From Stomoxys calcitrans (Eukaryota > Arthropoda > Insecta > Diptera > Muscidae): a stretch of DNA of 64,000 nt. A model generated the notes under the pieces. That model saw nothing but the letters and a program-made list of their open reading frames with translations, had not been told where the DNA came from and made no database searches. The position numbers and the translations under genes were made by a program. Shown here in pieces: positions 54,195-64,000 of the stretch (the first letter of the stretch is position 1; every line of letters starts with the position of its first letter). The stretch spans positions 188,120,075 to 188,184,074 of the forward strand of contig NC_081552.1 of NCBI RefSeq assembly GCF_963082655.1, written 5' to 3'.

Positions 54195-54793
54195 TTTTAA
54201 GGCAAATTTTGTTGATTTTTACTCCAATTTGTGGCTTTCTTCAAATGCTCGAAACACACAATTTTCAAAACATTTCCTTTTCTAGGGAAATAAAAAATAA
54301 ATGCACAGAAAAACACATTTCATTACAAAAATAGTAACACTGAAATATAAAATTTTCTCTCAATATATTTATTTTATTTGGGTTAAAAGGATTTCATTTC
54401 ACATATTTTAGAATTGATCTCTTATATCTTCTTTTTTTTCTTTCTTAATTTTTTTTTGTTAATTCCTCATTCTTCCTTTAAATGCTGGCTGATCATAAAT
54501 TTATTTTTGTTTCTTCTATAGACACCTTTTCAACTCTATAGCATTAATCACAAAATTTCCACTTAATTTGATATTTCGTCTAATTTATATTTAGTTTTAG
54601 TGGAGACGAAATCTAATTTTAAATACACAGCCATTCATCCACTAATTTCACTTTTCCTTTCTTTTTTTTTTCTTGTCGCCACAACATCTCCTATTTCGAG
54701 ATCAACGCATTGAGTTTTCCGTTTAGCGATTTTCTTCTTTTGAGGGGGTTACCTTAGTACACAACCGCACGAGACGAGAGCCGAGAAAAGACT
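54195..54793 (-). other. Predicted 5' untranslated leader of the EGF/Sushi gene
   Basis: Lies between the predicted start site and the ATG. It is very A-rich on the transcript strand and has long purine runs. A possible donor (AAGGTAACC) near 54752 means part of it may be spliced out. No upstream frame of significant length is seen. Free of recognisable repeats, unlike its surroundings. Confidence 0.45.
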
Positions 54794-54796
54794 GAG
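54761..54796 (-). promoter_or_regulatory. TATA-less core promoter: Inr plus DPE
   Basis: On the minus strand TCAGTC matches the fly initiator TCAKTY, with A(+1) at 54793. GGTTGT occupies exactly +28 to +33 (54766-54761) and matches all six positions of the DPE consensus RGWYVT. No TATA box is visible at -30. Spacing between Inr and DPE is fixed in real promoters, so the exact fit is strong support. It points toward the signal-peptide exon about 600 bp downstream. Confidence 0.65.
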
Positions 54797-54799
54797 GGA

Positions 54800-55136
54800 T
54801 ACCGCAGATAAGTCCCAGCATACGAAGGATCACTCTTCACCAAACGTATCTATGCACCCCCCACTCACGAATACACGCGCTCTACAAAATTATTCACACA
54901 TTTAGTTTTTCAAAACTAAAATGAAAATCATTCATAGAGGAAAATCTGGAGGAAATTTGTATGCCATGCTATTGAGAATTTTTGAAATAAAAAAAAAATT
55001 AAAACTAGATACGCAGGAAAGGGTCATTCATTATGGTGTGACTAAGGTATTTAAGATAAGTGTAATTTTTTTGAAGCAGCAGATTAGATTGCACATAGAA
55101 TACAGGGATTTAAATGAGAATAATAATAACAAACAA
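54800..55136. other. Upstream region of the promoter
   Basis: Repeat-free sequence upstream of the predicted start site (54793, minus strand), with GC-richer patches at 54840-54890. One 76-codon plus-strand frame (54921-55151) ends in a HINE and has no domain. Probably regulatory DNA of the EGF/Sushi gene, by position only. Confidence 0.4.
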
Positions 55137-55474
55137 GTAAAAATGTGCTAATTACGGACGGGTACGAATCTTAGCAACCATGGATTCTGGTAAAAAACTT
55201 ACACAAAATAAATTTTGTTGAAGAGCATAATTTTGCTCTGAAAACTAAATTTCTGCCAACCCAATCTTAAAAGTAAAGCTCCTGAAACCGAGCTCCTAGA
55301 TACCCGAAAGGTGTATATGGGAGCTATATCAGGTCATAGACCGATTTAAACCGTACTTGGCACAGTTGTAGGGGCTGAAGAAATCAAATCGGGAAATCGG
55401 TTCATATGGAAGCTATATACAAGCCCGAACTGATATAGTCCACTTGCAATCCTCAACCATCTGCACCAATAAGT
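55137..55474 (+). mobile_element. HINE-D fragment
   Basis: Left end 'caagtaaaaatgtgctaatt', 'accatggattctggtaaaaa' and one unit ('gtgtatatgggagctatatc'), cut by the 3' end of the following retrotransposon. Confidence 0.65.
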
Positions 55475-57485
55475 ATTAGGATAGGTTAGTTTGAAAAGAG
55501 GGTGCAGATATTAATCCGCCCCATGCCACTATGGACATACACCTAAGTCAGTTATCAGCTTGTTGTGCGCTCTAAAAACTATAAAGTAACCCCTAAAAAG
55601 AAAATTTTATGTTAGGAATTCCGTGCTACTTACAAAGTCCTTAATTGTTTTCCATACCACTCCCCTAAGTTGGTTCATGTCTGGCATTGTGTATCCACCT
55701 AAGTGCCGGTATCTGTTGGACGCGAAAGCCGGGCAATGACAAAGGAAATACTACAACATCTCATCATCTTCCCCGCATTTTACATAAGTGAACTCGTAGT
55801 CCTATGTATCGCGTTATGCTACCAATAGCTATACTGACCTCCTTTTTGCTTCCATTCAGTAATAGCCTCGTCTTTTTACGATCTGGATCCCCCCATAGGA
55901 TTTTCGCAGTCCTACCGACCGTTTCGCCGTTCCACAATGTTGCATGCGCATTCGTCGCCCATTCCTTTAACCCGGTCTGCGTCGACCCGAAAGGCTTCAG
56001 ATTAACCAAGTTTATTGACGGGAGTCCTCTGGGTTTCACCGCCAAATCGTCTGCCCTTTCATTTCCCCTTACGCCGTTATGGCCCGGCACTTAAACGATG
56101 TGGATTTTCCCCATCCTCGGAGAAGGCGTTAATCTCCTTCTTACACTGCAAGACTATTCGTGACCTTACCGTCCTGGTTGTTCACACTCAAAGTCCTCGC
56201 GTTAGCACCACACCACTTCACGCATTAAGTGATCACCCAAACCTCCGCCTGCAGGATCGTATTATGGTCAGGCAGTCTAAAACAGTTCTCAGTCCCTGGG
56301 TTCTCAATGTAAACCCCCAGGCCCCGTCGGTCCTCTAGCTATGATCCATCCGTGTAACATGATCTTCCAGGTGGCAATACTAGGGTTCCGTCAAACCAGG
56401 ACTGTGCCGATGGCAGCAGTGCCTCGCACTCGACTTCAAGGTTCATCTCAGGTGTCCGATCGGAAGCCTCTCCACTTCCTTCCAGGTTTCCTATCGCCAC
56501 CTCGATTATACTGCGATGGTATGAGCTGCTCCCATCCTCAATCCATTCTCCCATCGCCTTAAGTCTCAAAGTCGCAGTGGCTGCCTCACACTTAATCTGT
56601 ATGTCAGTGGGTCGGATATCTAGAATAGTCTCCAGTGCCCGAGTGGGCGTGGTCCTCATCGCTCCGCCTATGTGTTCTCTAAACCTGTTGTCCAAGATCA
56701 CATGTAAGTATTTGACCTTGTCAGGTATCGAAATCTTCTTATTGAGGAAACGTAGTGTGTTAAATTGGCCCACCTTCATCTCCCTCGTGAACAGGCATAT
56801 TTCAGTTTTCTCTGGGCTAACATTGAGACCTCTAGGTCTAGCTCAGTCATATGGCAAATGCAAGACCCCTTCGGCCCTTCTGCATAGCTCGTTCGGATCC
56901 TTACTCCTTAGAAGTATTATATCATCGTCTGCGTAGCAGACTGGTTCAAATTCCTCCTATTATGGATAGGTCATTTATGCCCCCCTGTGGCGTGCCCAGT
57001 GCCACTTTCGCCCTTATATTTATGCCATGGGACACACAATTTATTCACCTATCCGTTAGCATATGGTTTATCCAGTCTCTAAATACCGGGTCCACCCGGT
57101 ACTGGTCTACGGATTGAATCAATGTGTCGGTCCGCACATTGTTAATAACCCCCTCGATGTCAATGCATTCAGCCAGTGTATACGTTTTGGCATTGAGGGA
57201 TTCTTCTATTTTATGCACAACCTCGTGCAGGGCAGTTTCCACCTACCTTCCCTTTACATAGGCATGTTGTTTGTATTTGAGCAATTTGCTGGATGTCCTT
57301 CTCTTTATCATGGTGTCCACAATACGTTCCATGGTTTTAAGTAGAAAGTACGTAAGGCTTAGGGGTCTGTAGGCCTTTGGTATCGCATAACTTGCCTTGC
57401 CGAGCTTGGGTATGAACACCACCCCTGCCTCCTGCCAGGCTGTCCCAGGCACGCTTTGAAAATTTTGGCCATATAAGGCGCCCAT
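55475..57485 (-). mobile_element. Non-LTR retrotransposon family 1, longest copy, 5'-truncated
   Basis: Minus strand, 5' to 3': RT start EAGVVFIPKLGKASYAIPKA and YRPLSLTYFLLKTMERIVD, HAYVKGR, GTPQGG-like region near 56990, catalytic CYADDDIILLRSKDPNELC near 56930, VGQFNTLRFLNKKISIPDKV, thumb, RNase H (SCYTDGS near 56345, [17 protein letters not shown] near 56070) and tail. About 2 kb, with several frameshifts. The break at 57485 is a typical 5' truncation. Confidence 0.88.
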
Positions 57486-57654
57486 AAGTATGAACTGTGC
57501 AAAATTTCAAGCGGCTAGCGACCGCCACTGGGTTTTTCGACAGTCGGACAGCTGATGAGACATCTAGATGGACTCAGAATATCAAGACGATCAAGAATAT
57601 CTGTACTTTATAGGGTTTGAATTATTTTTAAATCAATCAATCGGGTATTTATAT
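57486..57654 (+). mobile_element. HINE-C/D right end
   Basis: 'gtgcaaaatttcaagcggct', 'gatcaagaatatctgtactt' and a short GACAG tract mark the right end of a HINE interrupted by the preceding retrotransposon. Confidence 0.5.
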
Positions 57655-57860
57655 TTAAGTTTTTTTGTCTGTTGGGGCGAAGATCATTAAATTTTACAAT
57701 TTTTGTTTGTTTCTCTTTCGAGACGAGCTCATCGCAACACACATCAACCAATATGGGACGCGCTTCGTTATTTGGTTAAAAATTACTCATCAACCATATT
57801 ATGTGTGAAGGCTTGAACGGCCGTACATTGGTATGTTGTACTTGTATCGAATTTATTGCG
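57655..57860 (+). mobile_element. SINE-2 body fragment
   Basis: Matches, in plus orientation, the body of the composite SINE at 18821-19465: 'gaagatcattaaattttaca', 'ttgtttgtttctctttcgag', 'aaaaattactcatcaaccat' and 'gtgtgaaggcttgaacgg'. The tRNA-like head and tail are missing. Confidence 0.7.
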
Positions 57861-58644
57861 AAAACGCCGCTATGTTACAAATACCACATTAACCACGCTC
57901 GAACCGATCTAAATTGAGAACGGATGTCGAGGGGCCTTATACAACTCACTATTCCGAATTTCGGTGAAATCGGGCCCAAGACCTTTAATCAAAAGATTGA
58001 TCTATATGTCAGCTACATCCAAATCTGGACCGATATGGGTTAAATTGGAGAATAATCTCGAAAGGCCAAACACAACTCACTGTCCCAAATATCAGCGAAA
58101 TCAGACAATAAATTTGCCTGTTATGGGTCTAAGACCTTATGTCGGCAGATTGGTCTATATTGGGCTATGTCAAAATAAAGTCTAAGTGTTAAGTTCGTCC
58201 TGGCCTAATCTTGGGAACCAACCACTATGGATTCAGCTAAAAATTTATACAAAATAAATTTAGTTGAAGGGCATAATTTTATTCTACAAACCAAACTTTT
58301 GTCAAACCAGCAAAAGTTAAAGCTTCTAAGAACCGTACAAGGACTCGAGAAGTCAAATCGGGAGATCGGTTTATATGGGATCTATATCCATATCTGAACC
58401 AATATGGGCCATTTGCAATCGCCAACGACCTACGATAATATTAAGCATCTGTGCAAAATTTCAAGCGGCTTACTTTACGCGTTTGACCTCTATCGTGATT
58501 TCGACAGACGGACGGACATGGCTAGATCGACTCAGAACGTCGAGACGATCAAGAATATCTATACTTTATGGGGTCTTAGTCGAATATTTCGAGATGTTAC
58601 AAACGGAATCACTGGATTTGTATTCTCTCATCCCATGGAGGTGG
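57861..58644 (+). mobile_element. HINE-B fragment followed by HINE-D
   Basis: 57900-58190 has two HINE-B units ('tgatctatatgtcagctaca'). 58190-58640 is HINE-D: 'aagttcgtcctggcctaatc', 'ggaaccaaccactatggatt', a GACAGACGGACGGACATGG tract and 'catcccatggaggtgggtac'. Confidence 0.65.
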
Positions 58645-59130
58645 GTACAAAAAGCACACTTAGCCTCCCAGCAATTGGTCCAACCACCATGTACTGAGGC
58701 ATTAGGTGTAGCATTAAATACAGTGCATCAGATGGTGACGTCATCAATAGCATTATTCGTATAAGTCTGACAAATGCAGTATACAGCCAATGAATGACAC
58801 TCGGTTTGAAAAAGGCTTGCAAGTCTAAGGACAGGGGTTGCCTTGGATTTGAAATTCAATTTGCCGTCCACCAAAAAACCTAGGTATTTTGCGCTTTCAG
58901 TTTCTTTTGCATTTTGGTGTCACTGTGGGTAACTTGTATCTCCGCTTAAAAAGAAAACTTCCGTCTTAGGTGGATTTAAGCCTAGTCCACTTCCGGTAGC
59001 CCTCTTTACCGTCGTATGTAAAGCTTCCTGTAGTATATATCTAAGCGTAAAGGGAAACTTTCCCGCAGCCGCAATACACACGTCATCAGCATACGCGCCA
59101 CTTTTTCACATTTTCCTTGAAGAGATAACC
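58645..59130 (-). mobile_element. Non-LTR retrotransposon family 2 fragment with RT active site
   Basis: Minus strand keeps YADDVCIAAAGKF near 59090 (catalytic Asp pair), the linker near 58900 and thumb text FFKPSVIHWLYTAFVRL near 58800. Both ends are lost to HINE sequence. Confidence 0.75.
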
Positions 59131-59350
59131 GTATATTTATACCCTACACCACCACTGTGGTACAGGGTATTATAACTTAGTGCATTTGTTCGTAACACCC
59201 AGAAGGAAAGAGACAGAGCCATAGATAAGTATACTCAGAATCACTTTCTGATTCGATTTAGTTATGTCCGTCTGTCTACTGTCTGCCCTTCCGTCTGTAT
59301 GTCTGTCCATCTGGTCATATTTATTTGTGTAGAAAGTGCAGGTCGCAAGT
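59131..59350 (+). mobile_element. HINE-C fragment
   Basis: Hairpin 'ataccctacaccaccactgt' with 'ggtacagggtattataact', 'taacacccagaaggaaagag' and a GTCTGTCTACTGTCTGCC tract. Cut where the HINE-B right end begins. Confidence 0.65.
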
Positions 59351-60475
59351 TTTATACCCACCACCGATGGGGGTATATTCATTTTGTCATTCCGTTTGCA
59401 ACACTCAAAATATCCATTTTCGACTCTAGAAAGTATATATATTCTTGATCAGCGTAAAAATCTAAAACGATCTAGCTATGCCCATCCTTTTGTCTGTTGA
59501 AATCACGCTACAATCTTCAATAAAAGAGATATTGAGCTGAAACTTTGTACAAATTCTTTTTTGTCCATAAAAAGGTTAAGTTCATATCGGCCATATAGGC
59601 CGATTTAGGGTTTTAGGCCCATAAAAATCACATTTATTATCCGATTCTGCTGAAATTTGAAACTTGGGCCCATAAACGGCGCATTTTTTGTCCGATTTTG
59701 TCAAAATTTGTAGCAGTGAGTTGTGTTAAGCCCTTCGACATCTTTCGTCAATTTGGCCCAGATCGGTCCAGATTTGGATGTAGCTGCCTATAGACCGATC
59801 ACTTGATATAAAGTTTTTGGCCCATAAAAGACGCATTTATTGTCCGATTTCGCCGAAATTTGGGAAAGTGAGTTGGGTTAGACCCTTCAATAGCCCTCTT
59901 CAATTTGGCTCAGATCGGTTCAGATTTAGATATAGCTGCCATATACACCGATCTCTCGATTTAAGGTTTTGGACCCATAAAATGCGCATTTGTTGTTCGA
60001 TTGCATCGAAATTTGGGACAGTGAGTTGTGTTAGGTCCATCGATGTCGCTCTTCAATTTGACACAAATCGGTTCAGATTTGGATATAGCTGCCATGTAGA
60101 CCGATCTCTCGATTTTATGTCTTGGCCCCATAAAAGGCACACTTATAATCCGATTTCGGTGAAATTTTACACAGTGACTTATGTTAGGTTTTTTGACATC
60201 CGTGTCGTTTATGGTTCAGATCGGTTTATGTTTGGATATGGTTACCAAAAAGACCAATATTTTGTTCTACAAATTTTAACAATGACTTGTACTTATTAGA
60301 CCTCTCAATATGCGTGTCGAATTTCGTCCAAATCGGACCATATATCCATAAAGCTGCTATTGGGCCATTAATTATGCATTTTGTACCGGATTATGACAAA
60401 AGGTGGTTTACATATATACCCGATATGGTGGGTATCCAAAGTTCGGCCTGGCCGATCTTTATGCCCTTTTACTTG
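59351..60475 (-). mobile_element. HINE-B repeat, near complete, minus orientation
   Basis: From 'ataccca(c)caccgatgggg' and 'aagtatatatattcttgatc' through about six units to 'tggtgggtatccaaagttcg', 'gcctggccgatctttatgcc' and 'cttttactt' at about 60475. Ends match the plus copy at 33334-34692. Confidence 0.75.
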
Positions 60476-60897
60476 TCATTCGATCGTCAAAACAATTGGG
60501 ACAGACATGTTTTCGAACTAGAGACGAAGCCCATTGAAATTGGAAAAAATTTTCATATAGCTCCTATGTAAATATATAATCGTCCGACTTTGATAACTAT
60601 TGCAATAAAGTGCTCATTTCCTAAACGATTCTCTCGAAATTTGGCAGGAAGTATTCTTATAACTCTCGACATTAACGGCGAATCTCATAAAAATCGGTTC
60701 AGATTTAAATATAGCTACCATATAAGTATATCGCCCGCTTTTCACTTCTAGAGCTACTGTAGTCGCATTTTTTGACCAATCTCCAGTATCTAAGAAGTTT
60801 AGTCGAAATCGGTTCAGATTTATATGTTTGCCAGATTTTATATAATTTGCAATAATGTTGTCATTTGTCAAACGTAGTTATTATAGTTTGAACATGC
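60476..60897. mobile_element. HINE-C internal units
   Basis: 'gagacgaagcccattgaaat', 'catatagctcctatgtaaat' and 'tcatttcctaaacgattctc' are HINE-C body motifs. The piece ends at the 3' signature of the next retrotransposon. Confidence 0.6.
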
Positions 60898-61830
60898 TTA
60901 GGTTAGGTTTAAGTGGCAGTCTGCCATCAGGCTCACTTAGACGTATTCGTCCATTGTGATACCACAGGAACAGCAGAAAGAAGATGCCTTCCAGTTCCTA
61001 CTGTTCAACCAACCAGATCGCTTTAAAATGTTCAACAACTTGCCTATGTTCACATCCGCTAAATCAGACTGGTTCTCAAAAAAATGAAAACCTAAAGTGG
61101 TCCTGCTTTTGACTGATGATGACCTCACAGCTTCTGCAAAAGTCGTTGCTGGCAACCTGACTGAAGGCTGTCAGCTCGTTTGCCTATTAGACAGTGACCT
61201 GTCATGACGGACACCATGACTGAGATTGACTGTCTGTTCTAGTCAATGACAGCAAAGTAGTAGACCTCTTCAAGTCTAGATGAGGCCCCATAGTTTTGGA
61301 ATGCTCACAACTCCCTCTTTGTGACCATCTCTTCGTTGTCCTTCGTGCCAGGTCCTGAAAACTTAGCTTTCATGTCGCTAGAGGCATACCAACAGTTTCC
61401 AGTTTCCCTGGAATGTGTAAGTTAGCTCCGGGTCTCGCAAGCTCGTCTGCTTTAGAATTCCCTGGGATATCTCTGTGGCCCTGCACCCAGAACTGGTGAA
61501 TTTTGAACTGTTCAGCCATCACGTTGAGAGATCTGCTACAGTCGAGGGCGGTTTTTCCGTTTAGAAATACGTTCTCCAGGGATTTAATGGCTGCCTGGCT
61601 GTCTGGGAAGATATTTTGCCAATCGTCGTAATGACATTATAATTTAGCCATTCCACCACTACCTTACTTGCAAGGATGTTTGCTTGATACACATTGCAGT
61701 GGTCGGGTAACCATTTCGATATGACCAGTTCTAGATCCATAGAGTACACCCCAAAGCCAACCTGGTCGTCTAGTTTGAAACCATCCGTATAGAAGTCTTT
61801 GTAACTTCTATTATCAGGGATGTCGAACAT
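60898..61830 (-). mobile_element. Non-LTR retrotransposon family 2, RNase H region
   Basis: Minus-strand RNase [58 protein letters not shown] (frameshifted), then QFWVQGHRDIPGNSKADEL-like text near 61460 and the zinc region near 61130. The 3' end 'cttaggttaggtttaagtgg' at 60898 matches the 39317 copy. Broken at 61830 by HINE sequence. Confidence 0.8.
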
Positions 61831-61990
61831 ATTTGCTCGAAATTCGATACGGATTGTTTAATAATCTATCTGAAAACATCCACCGAGGTATATTAAAATT
61901 GGTTAAGAACTAGATATAGCTCCCAGTTTGTACTTATTGAGTAGGTGTAGGGTATTATACAGTCGGCGTCGGCCGATTTTTGTCTTTGTT
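61831..61990. mobile_element. HINE-C scraps
   Basis: 'aactagatatagctcccagt' and 'gtaggtgtagggtattatac', then 'ggccgatttttgtctttgtt', are fragments of a HINE-C end. They sit between two pieces of family-2-like retrotransposon. Confidence 0.45.
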
Positions 61991-61993
61991 TAA

Positions 61994-62360
61994 TAGTTAA
62001 TATCTTATTAATGGCTCTATTTCAAAGTGGAGGACTTCTCCTGATCAATTCGGACTTGTATTTTCTAAACTCAACCTTTGTGACTTTCGCCCTACGGCAG
62101 CCCTTCCATAGACTAACCAGTTCTGAGGTCCAACATGGCGTTGATTGTTTGCCTCAGATTTAGTTCTGGGACATGCTCGTGATCTGCTTGACCATCATAT
62201 CAATGAGCTGCACAGTTTTTCTTCTCAGGCCTACAAGAGACAAGGCTGTAGAACGCATGCCGAAACTTATCCCAATCCGATGTTTTCTCTTTAGTCTAAA
62301 TCTAATGCAACGATGATCATAGAAGCTCAATGAAATTTTGTCCTTAACTGCCCACTTAAA
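61994..62360 (-). mobile_element. Non-LTR endonuclease-domain fragment
   Basis: Minus strand reads SFYDHRCIRFRLKRKHRIGI near 62325, matching the D-H-R-x-I motif of apurinic-type endonucleases of non-LTR elements. The next readable block is a linker segment (WTSELVSLWKGCRRAKVTKV, EFRKYKSELIRR) like those between endonuclease and RT. One frameshift in between. Probably the 5' part of a family-2 element. Confidence 0.65.
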
Positions 62361-62741
62361 TATTCGGCATTCCTAAATCACGCACCCCTTTGTGCTGTGA
62401 AGATCCCATGAGATTCAAATCACTCTCTTTAAAAAATATTGCACGATTTAAAAAGGGGGAAAATGTCAGGGCAGTTTTTCTTTTCATCATACGCCTTAGG
62501 ATGGCGGTGCGTTTGGATTTTCGTTTCATTTTTTGTTACCGTGCCTACTTTGTTCAGCGGCATATATTTTATGACACTGTTCATATTTTCATGTGCGTTT
62601 GTTTCTCAAAGATCGACGATTGTTGTTTATATCCATGTGACATTATCTATTTTTAACATGTTTGACACAACTCTCAAGACGACAACAACAGCAGCAGCAG
62701 GCATACGTGGAAAAAGAAAAATTACACAAACTAATACGAAA
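62361..62741. other. Unrecognised sequence with a CAA/CAG repeat
   Basis: A 106-codon plus-strand frame (62439-62759) is hydrophobic in the middle and runs into a HINE-A. 'gacaacaacagcagcagcag' at 62681-62700 is a short triplet repeat. No domain or splice support is seen. Confidence 0.4.
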
Positions 62742-64000
62742 CAAGTAAAAACGTGCTAAGTTCGGCCGGGCCGAATCTTATATACCCTCCACCATAGATC
62801 GCATTTGTCGAGTTCTTTCCTGGCATCTCTTCTTAGGCAAAAAAGGATATAAGAAAAGAGTTGCTCTGCTATTAAAACGATATCAAGATATGGTCCGGTT
62901 CGGACCACAATTAAATTATATGTTGGAGACCTGTGTAAAATTTAAGCCAATTCGTATAAGAATTGCGTCCATTGGGGCTCACGAAGTAAAATAGAGAGAA
63001 CGATTTATATGGGATCTGTATCGGGCTATAGAACGATTCAGACCATTATAAACACGTTTGCTGATGGTCATGAGAGGATCCGTCGTACAAAATTTCTGGC
63101 ATATCGGATAATAATTGCGACCTCTAGGGGTCAAGAAGTCAAGATCCCAGATCGGTTTATATGGCAGCTATATCAGGTTATGAACCGATTTGAACCTTAT
63201 TTGACACAGTTGTTGAAAGTAAAAATAAAATACGTCATGCAAAATTTCAGCCAAATCGGATAGGAATTGCGCCATCTAAAAGCTCAAGAAGTCAAATCCC
63301 CAGATCAGTTTATATGACAGCTATATCAGGTTATGGACCGATTTCAACCATACTTGGCACAGTTGTTGGATATTATAACGAAATACTTCGTGCAAAAATT
63401 CATTCAAATCGGATAAGAATTGTGCCCTCTAGAGGCTCAAGAAGTCAAGACCCAAGATCGGTTTATATGGCAGCTATATAAGGTTATGGACCGATTTAAA
63501 CCATACTTGGCACAGTTGTTGGGTATCATAACAAAACACGTCGTGCTCAATTTCATTCTGATCGGATAAGAATTGTGCACGCTAGAGGCTCAAGAAGTCA
63601 AGACCCAAGATCGGTTTATATGGCAGCTATATCAGGTTATGAACCGATTTAAACCATACTTGGCACAGTTGTTGGATATCATAACAAAACACGTCGTGCA
63701 AAATTTCATTCCTATCGGATAAGAATTGCGCACTCTAGAGGCTCAAGAAGTCAAGACCCAAGATCGGTTTATATGGCAGCTATATCAGGTTATAAACCGA
63801 TTTGAACCATACTTGGCACAGTTGTTGGATATAATAACAAAACACGACGTGCAAAATTTCATTCTGATCGGGTAAGAATTGCGCACGCTAGAGGCTCAAG
63901 AAGTCAAGACCCAAGATCGGTTTATATGGCAGCTATATCAGGTTATGGACCGATTTGAACCATACTTGGCACAGTTGTTGGATACCATAACAAAACACGT
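62742..64000 (+). mobile_element. HINE-A repeat, runs off the window
   Basis: Left end 'caagtaaaaacgtgctaagt' and 'tcggccgggccgaatcttat', then six or more 150-bp units with 'aagacccaagatcggtttat' to the window edge. Its first 560 bp resemble 7356-7880 closely. Confidence 0.85.

Noticed and set aside
62439..62759. 106-codon hydrophobic frame with threonine and alanine run
   Set aside because: Its end lies in a HINE-A copy, the run comes from a CAA/CAG microsatellite, and no domain or splice signal supports it.

Overview
The window looks like nuclear DNA of a higher fly, most likely a calyptrate such as a stable-fly or house-fly relative. It is AT-rich and gene-poor. Several hundred degenerate copies of mini-me / DINE-1-like repeats cover much of it; these carry the dipteran signature of a (TA)n tract, a conserved core and a GTCY microsatellite. 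Host introns are about 60-70 bp where not invaded. The species assignment is inference; no search was run.

One host gene can be reconstructed. It lies on the minus strand from 54194 (ATG) to 24728 (stop), in ten exons whose splice phases all agree. They join to 5916 nt, or 1971 residues plus a stop. The product is a secreted extracellular-matrix-type protein: signal peptide, two Sushi/CCP modules, an acidic and proline-rich segment, about 25 EGF modules (most calcium-binding), two more CCP modules, a Gly/Met linker, two HYR-like modules and a short basic tail. This architecture matches what I know of Drosophila faulty attraction (frac). A TATA-less promoter with matching Inr and DPE motifs sits about 600 bp upstream of the ATG, and AATAAA signals follow the stop.

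Intron 1 (15.7 kb) and intron 3 (7.0 kb) are filled with transposons; the other introns are 59-242 bp. Layout: 1-24540, transposon-dense sequence downstream of the gene; 24560-30350, the dense 3' exon cluster; 30351-37331, repeat-filled intron 3; 37332-38425, exons 3 and 2; 38426-54139, repeat-filled intron 1; 54140-54800, exon 1 and promoter; 54800-64000, upstream transposon-dense DNA.

Mobile elements: (i) five sub-families of mini-me / Helentron-associated repeats, called HINE-A to HINE-E here, several with about 150-bp internal tandem units; (ii) a Helitron family with TC and CTAG ends; (iii) two families of RNase H-encoding non-LTR retrotransposons, all copies truncated and frameshifted, plus an RTE-like fragment; (iv) two tRNA-derived SINE types; (v) a 607-bp Tc1/mariner derivative with 195-bp inverted repeats, present twice, and a decayed longer relative; (vi) a 237-bp mariner-type MITE; (vii) a DNA element of unknown superfamily. 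Many are nested, and for three insertions a related copy shows the empty site. I found no CRISPR array, functional tRNA, rRNA or operon. The most notable signals are the gene model with its promoter, the three-level nested insertion at 22.7-24.5 kb, and a perfect 56-bp-arm palindrome at 35691-35814.
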